Source of the DNA: an uncultured Campylobacter sp.
GTDB taxonomy: Bacteria > Campylobacterota > Campylobacteria > Campylobacterales > Campylobacteraceae
Reading direction: 5' to 3'
NCBI RefSeq assembly: GCF_937997535.1
Contig: NZ_CALKTT010000090.1
Coordinates: 1-31,033 of the forward strand
Length of the DNA: 31,033 nucleotides
Every line of letters begins with the position of its first letter. Within the stretch, counting starts at the first letter, position 1. Below, in pieces: positions 7,344 to 16,546 of the stretch. Both the position numbers and the translations under genes were made by a program. The notes below the pieces were generated by a model, which saw only the letters and a list, made by a program, of their open reading frames with translations, had not been told where the DNA came from and ran no database searches.

Positions 7344-9434
7344 TTGCAAGCACTCGCTTTAAAATACAGACCCAAAAGCTTCGAGCAGCTCATCGGCCAA
7401 GACGCCGTCGCCAAAAGCCTCGCGCACGCGCTGGATTCGGGCAGGCTGAGCCACGCATATCTTTTCAGCGGACTTCGCGGCAGCGGCAAAACCTCGACGG
7501 CTAGGATTTTTGCCAAAGCGCTTTTATGCGATAAAGGCCCTACCGGTAAGCCGTGCGAGATCTGCGATAACTGCGTAATGGCAAACGAGGGGCGCCACAT
7601 CGACATCATCGAGATGGACGCCGCCAGCCATCGCAAGATCGACGATATCCGCGAGCTTATCGAGCAGACGAAGTATCATCCCGCAAGCGCGCGCTTTAAA
7701 ATTTTCATCATCGACGAGGTGCATATGCTCACCAAAGAGGCCTCCAATGCGCTTTTAAAGACGCTTGAAGAGCCGCCTGCTTACGTAAAATTTATCCTTG
7801 CGACTACCGATCCGCTCAAGCTTCCAGTCACCGTGCTATCGCGCACGCAGCACTTTCGCTTTAAACCGATCGCTAAAAGCACCGTCGTAGCGCACCTAGA
7901 GCAGATTTTAAAAACCGAAAACATCGCTTACGAAGAGAGCGCGCTTGAAATTTTGGCGCGCAGCGGCTCGGGCTCGCTACGAGATACGCTCACGCTCCTC
8001 GATCAGGCCATTATCTTTAGCCGCGAAGGCATCACGCAGCGCGCGATCGCCGATATGCTAGGCCTGCTCGATCCCGCTAAAATCGGAGAAATTTTAGACA
8101 TCGTGCTGCGCCAGGACCGCGCGGGCGCGATCGAGATCATCAAAGAGGTCGAAAACTACAACGCCGAGACGATAATCGACGAGATGATCGCAAATTTAAA
8201 GGATAAATTTCTGCGCCGCGACGCGAAATTTAGCCTGCTGATGTACGAGCGGTTTTTCCGCATTTTAGCGGGCGCTAAGAGCATGCTCGCCATCAGCCCG
8301 GACAATACCTACGCAATTTCTATGATGATTTTTATGATGATGGAAGCAGTAAATCTGCGCGAGATCGACGAGCTCATAGAGGTCGGAAGATCCCTGGATC
8401 AAAGCGAGGGCTATGCTTCTGCTTCGGCGCCGAATTTAAACGCGCAAAGCTCCGCGCCGAATTTCAAATCAAATTTAAACCAAAGCGCGACATTCGCGCC
8501 AAATAGCAAACCGGGCGGCACGACTTTTGCGCCGAGTGACGCAGATAGCGCGACAAGCGGCGTGCCGAGCTTTACTGCGAGTGCAAAACGTCCCGTAAAC
8601 ACGGCGCAAAACTCCAGTGCGGGCGATGCGGCAAAACAAAACTTCGGCGCAAGCAACGAGATCAAACCTGGCGCAGCGGCGCAAGCGCAAAATTCTAGCT
8701 CTTCCATCAAAACGGGCGCTCAAAATGAAATTTACGAGAATTTTTTAGCCAAAATTTACGACCGCGATTACGATCTAGGCGAGAAATTTAGCAAATGCAT
8801 AGAATTTTTAAAGCTCGAGCGCGGCACATTGTATCTGCTCTCGCGCGCGCAGGGGCAGGACAGAGAGTACCTACGCAAGGGTTCGCGAGCGATCAATAGC
8901 GTGCTAAAATCGCTTTTCGGCGAGAGCGCAGCCATCAAGATCGAGCAAGGCGCGCCGCAGAAGCAGGAAAATTCTGCGCAAAACAGCGCGGAAAATTCCG
9001 CCTCTAGTAACGTAGATAGCACAGCGAATGGCAAAGCAAAAGACGGGGCAGGCAGCACGGCAAAACCGCTTGAAAATTCTAGCGTTACGACAAGCGGCAC
9101 GCAAAATTCCGAGACGGGCGCGATAAATGCCGAAAGCTCCGCGCGGGATGAAATTTCAAGCAGCGAAAATTCTGAAAAAGATTCCGCGCCGAAAGTAGCA
9201 AAACCGAAAGAAAACGGCACTAGCGGCGAGGGCAAAAAACAGCCGCCTAAGGATGATCTGTTAAGATCCACCGATCCGCAAAACTATGCCGCAAAGCCTC
9301 GCGACACGAGTAAGAGCGTGCGTGCCGCAAAGGCAGGTCTCGCCGAGCTCGCAAACGGCGCGCAGGACGGCAAGGAAATTTTAATCTCCGAGATGAATAG
9401 GCTATTCGGCGAGCCCACCAAAATCACGGAATAG
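7344..9434 (+). CDS. dnaX: DNA polymerase III subunit tau (clamp loader)
   Basis: DnaX is the ATPase of the clamp loader that places the sliding clamp on primed DNA. I choose the TTG at 7344-7346: AAAGGAG lies five bases upstream and the protein then begins (f)MQALALKYRPKSFEQL, the usual family start. The ATG at 7314 has no ribosome site. The product is 696 residues. Walker A GLRGSGKT is at 43-50, zinc cysteines at 62, 71, 74 and 77, and Walker B with IIDEVHM near 122-128. The AAA+ core ends near 355. Two long Ser/Asn/Ala-rich linkers (about 358-458 and 540-650) flank a small predicted fold (460-532), and a conserved-looking helix EILISEMNRLFGE ends the protein. I saw no obvious gamma frameshift signal. 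Confidence 0.95.
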   Translation: MQALALKYRPKSFEQLIGQDAVAKSLAHALDSGRLSHAYLFSGLRGSGKTSTARIFAKALLCDKGPTGKPCEICDNCVMANEGRHIDIIEMDAASHRKIDDIRELIEQTKYHPASARFKIFIIDEVHMLTKEASNALLKTLEEPPAYVKFILATTDPLKLPVTVLSRTQHFRFKPIAKSTVVAHLEQILKTENIAYEESALEILARSGSGSLRDTLTLLDQAIIFSREGITQRAIADMLGLLDPAKIGEILDIVLRQDRAGAIEIIKEVENYNAETIIDEMIANLKDKFLRRDAKFSLLMYERFFRILAGAKSMLAISPDNTYAISMMIFMMMEAVNLREIDELIEVGRSLDQSEGYASASAPNLNAQSSAPNFKSNLNQSATFAPNSKPGGTTFAPSDADSATSGVPSFTASAKRPVNTAQNSSAGDAAKQNFGASNEIKPGAAAQAQNSSSSIKTGAQNEIYENFLAKIYDRDYDLGEKFSKCIEFLKLERGTLYLLSRAQGQDREYLRKGSRAINSVLKSLFGESAAIKIEQGAPQKQENSAQNSAENSASSNVDSTANGKAKDGAGSTAKPLENSSVTTSGTQNSETGAINAESSARDEISSSENSEKDSAPKVAKPKENGTSGEGKKQPPKDDLLRSTDPQNYAAKPRDTSKSVRAAKAGLAELANGAQDGKEILISEMNRLFGEPTKITE

Positions 9435-10209
9435 CGCTCGCTGCGGATAAATTTACGCCGCGCCGCGCGATTTTAAATTTAAGCGTGCCAAAACGATATC
9501 GAAATTTACGCGGCGAAGCAAGCCTGCATGATTTTAAAATTTAAGCACGCAAAGGCGGTGTCTAAATTTACGCGACAGACCAAAGTCACGCGATAAATTT
9601 TAAAATTTTGCGGCGCGCGATCGAGCTCTAAACAGCAAGCTTTAAATTTGATCGCCAAAGCGAGCTTTAAATTTTCGTCAAAGCGAGCTTTAAATTTTCG
9701 TCAAAGCGAGCTTTAAATTTTCGTCAAAGCAAAGCGCATTTTAAATTTAACCGCTTAAGAAATCTAAAATTTATACGCCGCGGCAGTCTAAACTTAGCGC
9801 GCCGAAGCATTCGCGCAGTCGTCCCGCACAGGCTCAAATCTAAATTTACGCATAATCTCCGCAGCTTTAAAAGATAAAATTCTGCTCGTCTGTATCGCAA
9901 ATATAAAATTCCGCGCTAACCGGCACCCCGCCCTCTGCGATACGGTTTTAGCCACATCCGCGCAGCTACTGGCACAAAAGCGGGCTACGATGACCTGCGC
10001 GCGTATCGGCTACAATCCAAAGCCAAATTTCACCTTAGTAAGACCGCGGCGAACCGAGCCGCCCTGAAATTTTAAAAATTTATCTCGCAAACGTGCGGCG
10101 GTCCGCGATGCTCGCTTATGAATTTTACGCGAGCGCAGCGGGCGAATTAGCTAAAATTTAGCGCTTTTGGTGTAGAATTCGAGCAAATTTCAATCCAAAG
10201 GTCATCAAA
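9435..10209. other. 775-bp spacer between dnaX and prs
   Basis: No open frame with coding character is visible on either strand. The region is built of GC-rich segments alternating with AAATTT-type words and contains a perfect tandem repeat at 9657-9725. TAGAAT at 10173-10178 is a possible -10 for prs, and AAAGG at 10197-10201 is its likely ribosome site. Confidence 0.6.
9657..9725. repeat. Three perfect tandem copies of a 23-bp unit
   Basis: Copies at 9657-9679, 9680-9702 and 9703-9725 are identical. The unit starts AAAGCGAGCTTTAAA and ends TTTTCGTC. Degenerate copies flank it on both sides (about 9631-9656 and 9726-9750). Each copy contains one AAATTT word and a central AGCTTTAAA segment. 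Confidence 0.95.
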
Positions 10210-11139
10210 ATGCGCGGATATAAAATTTTCTCCGGCACCGCAAATCCCGAATTTGCCAAAAAAATCTCCAAATATCTCTCGCTGCCGCTTAGCGAGTGCG
10301 CGATCAAAACCTTCAGCGACGGCGAAATCAGCGTCCAGATCGGTGAGAGCGTGCGCGGCAAGGACGTCTTCGTCATCCAACCGACCTGCGCGCCCGCAAA
10401 CTCCAATCTGATGGAGCTTCTGATCCTAACCGACGCGCTGAAGCGCTCCAGCGCGAACTCGATCACGGCGGTCGTGCCATACTTCGGCTACGCTCGCCAA
10501 GACCGCAAGGCGGCTCCGCGCGTGCCGATCAGCGCGAAGCTCGTGGCAAATATGATGCAGACGGCGGGGATCGACCGCGTCGTCACGATGGATCTGCACG
10601 CGGGGCAGATCCAGGGCTTTTTCGACGTGCCGGTCGATAATCTCTACGGCTCGCTGATATTTTTGGACTACCTGAAAGAGAAAAATTTAAAAAATCCGAT
10701 CATCGCCAGCCCCGATGTGGGCGGCGTCGCGCGCGCCAGAAGCTTTGCTAAAAAGCTCTCGCTCGATCTGGTGATCGTCGATAAGCGCCGCGAGGAGGCG
10801 AACAAAAGCGAGGTGATGAACATCATCGGCGACGTCGCGGGCAAGGACGTGATCCTAATCGACGATATGATCGATACCGCGGGCACCATCGTCAAGGCTG
10901 CGGGCGCATTTAAAGAACAGGGCGCAAAGAGCGTCAGCGCGTTTTGCACGCACGCCGTGCTAAGCGGCCCGGCATATGAGCGCATCGAAAGCGGCGCGCT
11001 GGACGGTCTCGTCGTGACCGACACGATCCCGCTAAAGCAGGAAAGCGACCGCATCAAGGTAATCAGCGTCGCTCCGCTTTTCGGCGAGGTCATCAGGCGC
11101 GTATATCACGACGAGAGCGTAAATAGCTTATTCAAATAA
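10210..11139 (+). CDS. prs: Ribose-phosphate pyrophosphokinase (PRPP synthetase)
   Basis: Prs makes PRPP from ribose-5-phosphate and ATP, feeding nucleotide, histidine and tryptophan synthesis. The 309 residues match class I enzymes. Recognisable parts include KTFSDGEISVQI (33-44), the ATP-site block VVPYFGYARQDRK (near 88-100), DLHAGQIQGFF (near 128-138), the flexible-loop segment VIVDKRREEANKSEV, and the PRPP loop VILIDDMIDTAGTI (near 215-228). AAAGG precedes the ATG. The gene stands alone between two long spacers, so it is probably a single transcription unit. Nothing is unusual in the protein. Confidence 0.98.
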   Translation: MRGYKIFSGTANPEFAKKISKYLSLPLSECAIKTFSDGEISVQIGESVRGKDVFVIQPTCAPANSNLMELLILTDALKRSSANSITAVVPYFGYARQDRKAAPRVPISAKLVANMMQTAGIDRVVTMDLHAGQIQGFFDVPVDNLYGSLIFLDYLKEKNLKNPIIASPDVGGVARARSFAKKLSLDLVIVDKRREEANKSEVMNIIGDVAGKDVILIDDMIDTAGTIVKAAGAFKEQGAKSVSAFCTHAVLSGPAYERIESGALDGLVVTDTIPLKQESDRIKVISVAPLFGEVIRRVYHDESVNSLFK

Positions 11140-11861
11140 AATTTTAAAATTTAAAGCGTTGTGCGGTTTGTTTTAACCAGCCGCAGGAATGCGAACAATA
11201 GGCATCTTATAATAAAAGATCGCGGCTCAGCCTAAGTCAAGCGCTTACGCCCGCGAGCTCTAAATTTATAGCGTTTTAGCTAGCTGCGATTTGACTATTG
11301 TGAATTTAACTGCGACGCGAAATTTAGCTTCTACGCGGCGAATTCAATTTATGCGCGGCATTTACTCCGCGCGACGGAAAAATCTAACTACAACCGCAAA
11401 GCAAATTTGCCGCACCAACCGCTGCAAGCCGCATTTTAATCCGCCGTATTAACTCCGAAAAACTGCGTTTTAAATTTGCCGTAAAATTTTCTGCATATTT
11501 GATGAGATCGCGCAGCAGCGCTACGCTTTAAGTTTATGATAATTTGCCGCACATTCGCGTCTGTACATGCAGCTGCGCTTCTGCAAAACTCACACTCGCT
11601 AAATCATGCAAACCGCGTTTTAAATTTCGCCGCTATTAACAGAGTATTCGCCCGCAAAGCCTCTGTAGTGCTTTATTGTGATATTAAGTTCGGCGGCTAA
11701 ATTTCAAATCCTTTAAATTTGAAACCCGCTTAAATTTTAAAGCCTCTTCAAATTTAAAATTTAATCCGAATTTGATCTGAATTTTTATAAAATTCCGCCG
11801 TTTTAAACGGGCTTTAAAAGCGCGCGCAAGCTGTTTTGCAAGCCCGAAAGGAAGGAAGCTG
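11140..11861. other. 722-bp spacer between prs and a membrane-protein gene
   Basis: I find no convincing gene or RNA. The 5' half is mixed in composition and the 3' half is rich in AAATTT words. TATAAT occurs at 11209-11214 within a weak dyad (ATCTT...AAGAT) and may be chance. GGAAGG just before 11862 is the ribosome site of the next gene. The direct repeat GCAAGC appears twice at about 11826-11844. Confidence 0.5.
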
Positions 11862-12605
11862 ATGCCTACTTTTACTACCAAAGACTACAAAGCCGCCCTT
11901 CGCAGCCGCAGCGCACGAACCACTAGCACAGGCGGATTTAGCGTCAAAAACGACAACTCCTTCATCGTGATCTTCTCCGTTACGATGATGGCTTTTATAT
12001 TTTTTTACGGCGTTTTAACCGGGCTTGATTTAGATGAAATTTTTTTAGGAAACGGTCACGGACGCGGTGGAGGCGGGATTTTAGGACTTTTGATCGCCGG
12101 CGTAGCTTGGTATCAAGGGCGCGACGGCGGCGGGCTGTTTAAATTTAGCGGCCATGCGATCACCTTCGTCTCAAACGAGCGCAAGAGCGAAATTCTGCTC
12201 TTTAATATCGACTACGTTAGGCTCACGCCAGGCTTTTTGCGCACCTGCACCGGCTACACGGCGCTTAGCCACTCCCGCTACGTAAAATACGAGCAGTTCT
12301 TTACATTCGGAATCGGATCGATCATCGTGCTGTGGCTAGTCGGTATCGCCATGAGCGAGCGCGTGGGGATGGCGTTCGCGATAATGGTCGTGGGCGTCGT
12401 GATCTTTTTCTTCGCCAAGACGCTCTCGTCGTGGCGGCTAAACGGCGACTTTCACGACATCTTGCTGCGCGACACCGTGCTGATCCGCGGTAAGGATCTG
12501 AACGACCGCGTGCTGTGGTTTGCGATCACGCCCGGCCGCAACGACCGCCGCAGGCTGCGCGCCTACTTCAAAGAGCACCTTGATTTCGACATCGACGGCG
12601 GCTGA
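11862..12605 (+). CDS. Uncharacterised four-helix membrane protein
   Basis: I do not recognise this 247-residue protein. The N-terminus is polar and Ser/Thr/Arg-rich (1-30). Hydrophobic segments follow at about 33-54, 72-84, 147-165 and 168-187, in two hairpins separated by a soluble stretch (about 88-145) and followed by a charged C-terminal tail of about 60 residues. A glycine-rich linker (GNGHGRGGGG) lies between helices one and two. AAAGGAAGGAAG precedes the ATG. It is flanked by long spacers and converges on the next gene, so context does not suggest a function. The coding style matches its neighbours. Confidence 0.75.
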   Translation: MPTFTTKDYKAALRSRSARTTSTGGFSVKNDNSFIVIFSVTMMAFIFFYGVLTGLDLDEIFLGNGHGRGGGGILGLLIAGVAWYQGRDGGGLFKFSGHAITFVSNERKSEILLFNIDYVRLTPGFLRTCTGYTALSHSRYVKYEQFFTFGIGSIIVLWLVGIAMSERVGMAFAIMVVGVVIFFFAKTLSSWRLNGDFHDILLRDTVLIRGKDLNDRVLWFAITPGRNDRRRLRAYFKEHLDFDIDGG

Positions 12606-12649
12606 TTTTGGTTTAAAATTTAAAGGCTTGGGCGCGGATAGAGTAGCGG

Positions 12650-12780
12650 AATTTACGACGCAAAATTTAAGGCAGAATTTCACGCGGCGGAATTCCGCGA
12701 TGCAAATTCTACCCAGCAAAATTTCAAGACGTAAAATTCTACGATATAAATTTGCAGGGCAAAATTTCACGGCGTAAATT
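12650..12780. repeat. Array of ten RAATTY sites spaced about 14 bp
   Basis: Between the ends of two convergent genes, the AATT cores begin at 12650, 12664, 12676, 12691, 12705, 12720, 12735, 12749, 12763 and 12777. The spacings are 14, 12, 15, 14, 15, 15, 14, 14 and 14. All ten cores sit in RAATTY hexamers (AAATTT, AAATTC, GAATTT or GAATTC). The sequence between the cores is not conserved, so this is not an ordinary tandem repeat. One further site lies at 12617. Confidence 0.85.
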
Positions 12781-12839
12781 TCAAAGCCGCGAATGCACGG
12801 CGCGAGATTTGCGGCTCTATACGGCAAACTTCACCTCGC

Positions 12840-13520
12840 TTAGCCGCCCCAAATTATCGAACGAAAAGAGTGCATCATTTTAAAATTCGCTACGATCTTG
12901 CCCGCCGCTTCGCTAAATTTCGTGCCATTTCTAAGCAAAAGCGCCCCCGATAAAACGGCGTGATTTAACTGAAATGCGCCTATATAATCGCGCGCCAAAG
13001 ATATGAGCTTGCTTGCGCCCATACCGCCTCTGATCGTGCCATCGGAGCTCACACACTCATCTGCCGCAAACGCCACAAACACCGCTCCGCCTGCGTGCGG
13101 ACAGCGGTAGTAGATTGCAGGTTCCTGCGATAGCCCGCACGCAATCGCGCTTAGAGCATGCCCGTTTATCTCCGCACTTAGTGCAAGCTTGGGCGTGCTA
13201 AGCTTCTCTAGCCCGCGCCGCAAGCCGAAGTCGCGCACATCTCGCGCAAGGGTAAGCAGCCGCTCACCTAGGCGGTTTATGTTTTCGTATCCCCACAGCC
13301 ACGTGCGGCTGCTGCTCGCTTCGCTGCCAATATACCAGATGGCACGCGGCGCATAATCGCCGAAACTGATCTCGCCGCGCTTTAGATCCACAGAGCGGCG
13401 CCTGCTCTTTACGATCAGCTTCGAGCCCACCTCTTGCACCCTTGCGCCGCAACCCAAACATGCCAAAAACAGATCAGTAAAGCTGCTCTTATCCACGCCT
13501 AAGCGGTCCAAAAATTTCAT
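12840..13520 (-). CDS. Hypothetical protein, DUF6882-like
   Basis: A 226-residue soluble protein with no signal peptide. The central segment, YIGSEASSSRTWLWGYENIN (residues 63-82), resembles the WLWGW/WLWAW core of DUF6882-type proteins, whose function is unknown; this assignment is tentative. Cysteines cluster near the N-terminus (CLGCG, near 21-25). AAAGGAG lies five bases before the ATG at 13518-13520. The gene ends head-on against the membrane-protein gene. Neighbours give no functional clue. Confidence 0.65.
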   Translation of the reverse strand: MKFLDRLGVDKSSFTDLFLACLGCGARVQEVGSKLIVKSRRRSVDLKRGEISFGDYAPRAIWYIGSEASSSRTWLWGYENINRLGERLLTLARDVRDFGLRRGLEKLSTPKLALSAEINGHALSAIACGLSQEPAIYYRCPHAGGAVFVAFAADECVSSDGTIRGGMGASKLISLARDYIGAFQLNHAVLSGALLLRNGTKFSEAAGKIVANFKMMHSFRSIIWGG

Positions 13521-14126
13521 TTTTACTCCTTTGATCTCGCACCGATAAATTTAGCGCTTTTGTGGAATTTATCGGCGCTCTCTTTTATACGCCGCGCTTG
13601 GATGGAATTCATCAAAATAAATTCTAGCTGTCGCTTGCGCTATAACGATTTCACGCGGCGCGCAGTAAAATTTAATCAAATTTTATAAAGTCGCGGCGGA
13701 TAAAATTTCATAGCGGGCGCCGCCTGGATAAAATTTTGCAACCGAGCCGTGAACGCGACTGCAATGGTCGGCGGGCGGCAAAATTCAGACCGCCCGCAGA
13801 ATCGTTAAATTTGAAAGGCGAAATTTTAGCCTAATTTAAAAGCGAAATTTTACAACCGAGCAGCGAGCGTTAGAGCTTAAAGCGGCGCAAAATGGGCGCG
13901 CAGCAACGAATGTATCAGCTCAGGCGGCAAGCGATAGTTAAAGCCGTACAGTCATAAAATTTAGATCGCCTCTTAAGATAGTAAAATTTAAAGACGAAAT
14001 TTAATACCGAACGACGAGCCGCTAAATTTAAACCGCCCGAGCGATCGTTAAAATTTAAAAGCAAATTTTACGACCGCGCGACAAAAGATGAAAAAAGATG
14101 AAATTTAGATTACCCGTGCGATAAAT
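13521..14126. other. 606-bp spacer with a degenerate dispersed repeat and dense RAATTY words
   Basis: No gene is supported. I count about 20 RAATTY sites. Four imperfect copies of a motif, roughly AAATTTTnnnACCGAGC followed by a purine/GC-rich tail, lie near 13731-13756, 13845-13869, 13996-14019 and 14063-14082. A short direct repeat, AAAAGATG, occurs twice just before the end of lepA. Confidence 0.55.
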
Positions 14127-15923
14127 TTAATCGATCTTTAGCACGCTCAAAAACGCCTCGCTCGGCAAATTTACCCTGCCGATCGCTTTCATGCGCTTCT
14201 TGCCCTCTTTTTGTTTTTCGAGCAGCTTGCGCTTGCGCGTGATGTCGCCGCCGTAGCACTTGGCGGTCACGTTTTTGCCCATGGCGCGGATGTTTTCGCG
14301 AGCGATGATCTTGTTGCCGATGCTCGCTTGGATCGCGACCTCAAAAAGCTGCCGCGGCACGATCTCCTTCATCGCTTTGACGAGATCGCGCCCCTTGGAT
14401 TCGGCCTTTGAGGCGGGCACGATGATCGAGAGCGCATCGACCGCTTCGCCCGCGACGCGGATGTCGAGCTTGACTAGATCGCCACGCCTATAATCGATCG
14501 GCTCGTAATCAAAGCTCGCATATCCCTTGGTGCAGGATTTAAGCTTGTCGTAAAAGTCCATTATGATCTCGTTTGTCGGCACGTCGTATTCGAGCAGGAC
14601 GCGCTCGGGCGTGATGTAGTCCATCTTGGTTTGTATGCCGCGGCGCAAATTTAAAAGGCTGATGAGATTGCCCAAAAACTCGCTCGGAGTGATGATGGTC
14701 GCCCTGACGTAGGGCTCCTCGATGCGCTCGATAAAATTTGGCGCTGGAAGCTCACTGGGGCTATGTATCCGCACGCACGAGCCGTCCGTGAGATACACGG
14801 CGTAGGTCACCGTAGGCGCCGTGGCGATGAGATCGAGATCGAACTCGCGCTCAAGCCGCTCCTTCACGACCTCCATATGCAGTAGCCCCAAAAACCCGAC
14901 GCGAAAGCCGAACCCTAGCGCGAGCGACGTTTCGGGCTCGTAGCTAAGCGAGCTGTCGTTTAGGCTGAGCTTGTCCAAAGCGTCGCGTAGATCTTCAAAT
15001 TTATCGGTCTGCACGGGATAGATGCCCGCAAACACGAAGGGCTTGGCCTTCTCAAAGCCACCCACGGGCGCGACGGCGCGATTTTTAAAAAGCGTGATCG
15101 TATCGCCCACCTGCACGTCGGCGACGTTTTTTAGCCCCATCACGACGATGCCCACTTCGCCGCTGCTAAGCTCGCGGGTTTTAGCGGGCGCGAGCGGGTT
15201 GGGATACATCAGATCAAGCACCTCGTGGCGGTTCTCGCTACCCATGATATAGACCTCGTCGCCCTTTTTCAGTACGCCGTCGTATAGCCTCGCAAGCGCG
15301 AGCGCGCCTAGGTAGTTATCGAACCAGCTGTCGTAGATGAGCGCCTTAAGCGGCGCGGCGTCGTCCGTTTTGGGCGCGGGGATGCGAGTGATTATCGCTT
15401 CTAAAAGCTCCTTGATGCCCACACCCGTCTTGGCGCTGACCTCGATCGCGCTGCTGCAATCAAGCCCAATGACGTGCTCAATCTCATCTTTTACGCGCTG
15501 CGGATCGGCGGCGGGCAAATCGATTTTGTTGAGCACGGGGATGATTTCAAGGTTGTGCTGTAGCGCGATATAGACGTTTGCGATAGTCTGCGCCTGCACG
15601 CCTTGGCTCGCGTCCACGACGAGGATCGCCCCCTCGCAGCTAGCCAACGAACGCGAGACCTCGTAGCTAAAATCCACATGGCCAGGGGTGTCGATCAAAT
15701 TTAAAACGTATTTCTCGCCGCCAAGCTCGTACTCGAGCCGCACGGACTGCGCCTTGATCGTGATGCCGCGCTCCTTTTCGATATCCATCGTATCCATGAT
15801 CTGGCTGCTCATCTGGCGCGCCTCGACGGCGTTGCACTCGCTGATTAGGCGGTCTGCGAGTGTGGATTTGCCGTGGTCGATATGCGCGATGATGCTGAAA
15901 TTTCTAATATTTTTTGTTTTCAA
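14127..15923 (-). CDS. lepA: Elongation factor 4 (back-translocating GTPase)
   Basis: EF4/LepA is a ribosome-binding GTPase related to EF-G. It acts on elongating or assembling ribosomes, mainly under stress. The 598 residues match the family. G1 is AHIDHGKS (13-20), the switch segment is ERGITIKAQ (51-59), G3 is DTPGHVDF (78-85) and G4 is NKIDLP (132-137). The C-terminus carries the EF4-specific block KCYGGDITRKRKLLEKQKEG. The start codon is TTG (15921-15923), with AGGGA seven bases upstream, and no nearby in-frame ATG begins the family's N-terminus. No partner gene is adjacent. Confidence 0.97.
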   Translation of the reverse strand: MKTKNIRNFSIIAHIDHGKSTLADRLISECNAVEARQMSSQIMDTMDIEKERGITIKAQSVRLEYELGGEKYVLNLIDTPGHVDFSYEVSRSLASCEGAILVVDASQGVQAQTIANVYIALQHNLEIIPVLNKIDLPAADPQRVKDEIEHVIGLDCSSAIEVSAKTGVGIKELLEAIITRIPAPKTDDAAPLKALIYDSWFDNYLGALALARLYDGVLKKGDEVYIMGSENRHEVLDLMYPNPLAPAKTRELSSGEVGIVVMGLKNVADVQVGDTITLFKNRAVAPVGGFEKAKPFVFAGIYPVQTDKFEDLRDALDKLSLNDSSLSYEPETSLALGFGFRVGFLGLLHMEVVKERLEREFDLDLIATAPTVTYAVYLTDGSCVRIHSPSELPAPNFIERIEEPYVRATIITPSEFLGNLISLLNLRRGIQTKMDYITPERVLLEYDVPTNEIIMDFYDKLKSCTKGYASFDYEPIDYRRGDLVKLDIRVAGEAVDALSIIVPASKAESKGRDLVKAMKEIVPRQLFEVAIQASIGNKIIARENIRAMGKNVTAKCYGGDITRKRKLLEKQKEGKKRMKAIGRVNLPSEAFLSVLKID

Positions 15924-16492
15924 ATGGTTTTCCCTGGTGAAATTTTAAGCCGCATTGTGCCGAAATTTCATTTAAAAATGGGTAAATGAGGAGGCGATAT
16001 TTACGAACTAAAAATTTATACAACGAAGTAAAATTCGTAAGCCGCTACGGATGATAGAATTTTAAAAAATTATTAAGTGGCATGCTTTGCCACAACGGAG
16101 TTTGACGGCAAGAATTAGACGCTATTTACGAACGGAAATTCTGCGGCTATATTGAAATGTAAAATTTCACGTAACAAAAAATTGTAATAAGCCTTGCGTG
16201 ATCACGCTACGCGAAACTTGCAATGCTGATGGCTGAGAATTTTAATAAACGGGAGGAGGATCGCCATACGAAATTTTATTTTGAAATTCTACTACGAAGG
16301 ATTTGATACACAAAATTTTATGGCATTACAAGTATGCAAACTTCGGTAAGTAAAATTTTACCACCAACGTCTTACAGCAAAATTTCGCAATTTAAAATTT
16401 CAAAGAAATTCTATCTCATGGAATTTACAGACAAAAATTTGCAAAGCAAAATTCCAAAATATTTGTCGCCAAGAAAACCAAAATTTCGCTCA
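15924..16492. other. Spacer between the 2034-residue gene and lepA
   Basis: No gene is visible. It is rich in RAATTY words (about 19 in the whole gap to 16546) and holds the upstream region of lepA at its right edge by gene orientation (just after 15923). I cannot assign a clear lepA promoter. Confidence 0.5.
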
Positions 16493-16493
16493 T

Positions 16494-16523
16494 AAAAAAA
16501 GGCTAGCCAGGAGGCTAGCCTTT
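16494..16523 (-). terminator. Rho-independent terminator of the giant exported-protein gene
   Basis: On the minus strand an 11-bp perfect stem (AAAGGCTAGCC, paired with GGCTAGCCTTT) with loop TCCT is followed by a T-tract of seven. It begins 24 bases after the stop codon at 16547. This is the clearest terminator in the window. Confidence 0.95.
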
Positions 16524-16546
16524 GTGCTACGAGCTTAACGCAGATG

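Noticed and set aside
9172..9240. A-runs in dnaX as a possible programmed frameshift for a gamma subunit
   Set aside because: They lie near the C-terminus, far past the AAA+ core, with no heptamer of the A AAA AAG type or clear following hairpin.
9657..9725. CRISPR array
   Set aside because: The three 23-bp copies are directly adjacent with no spacers, so this is a plain tandem repeat.
11200..11235. TATAAT at 11209-11214 as a promoter for a small RNA
   Set aside because: No terminator-like hairpin or structured RNA is visible downstream, so there is nothing to support a transcript.
12650..12780. CRISPR or classical minisatellite
   Set aside because: Only the 4-6 base cores recur; the intervening sequences are unrelated and too short.
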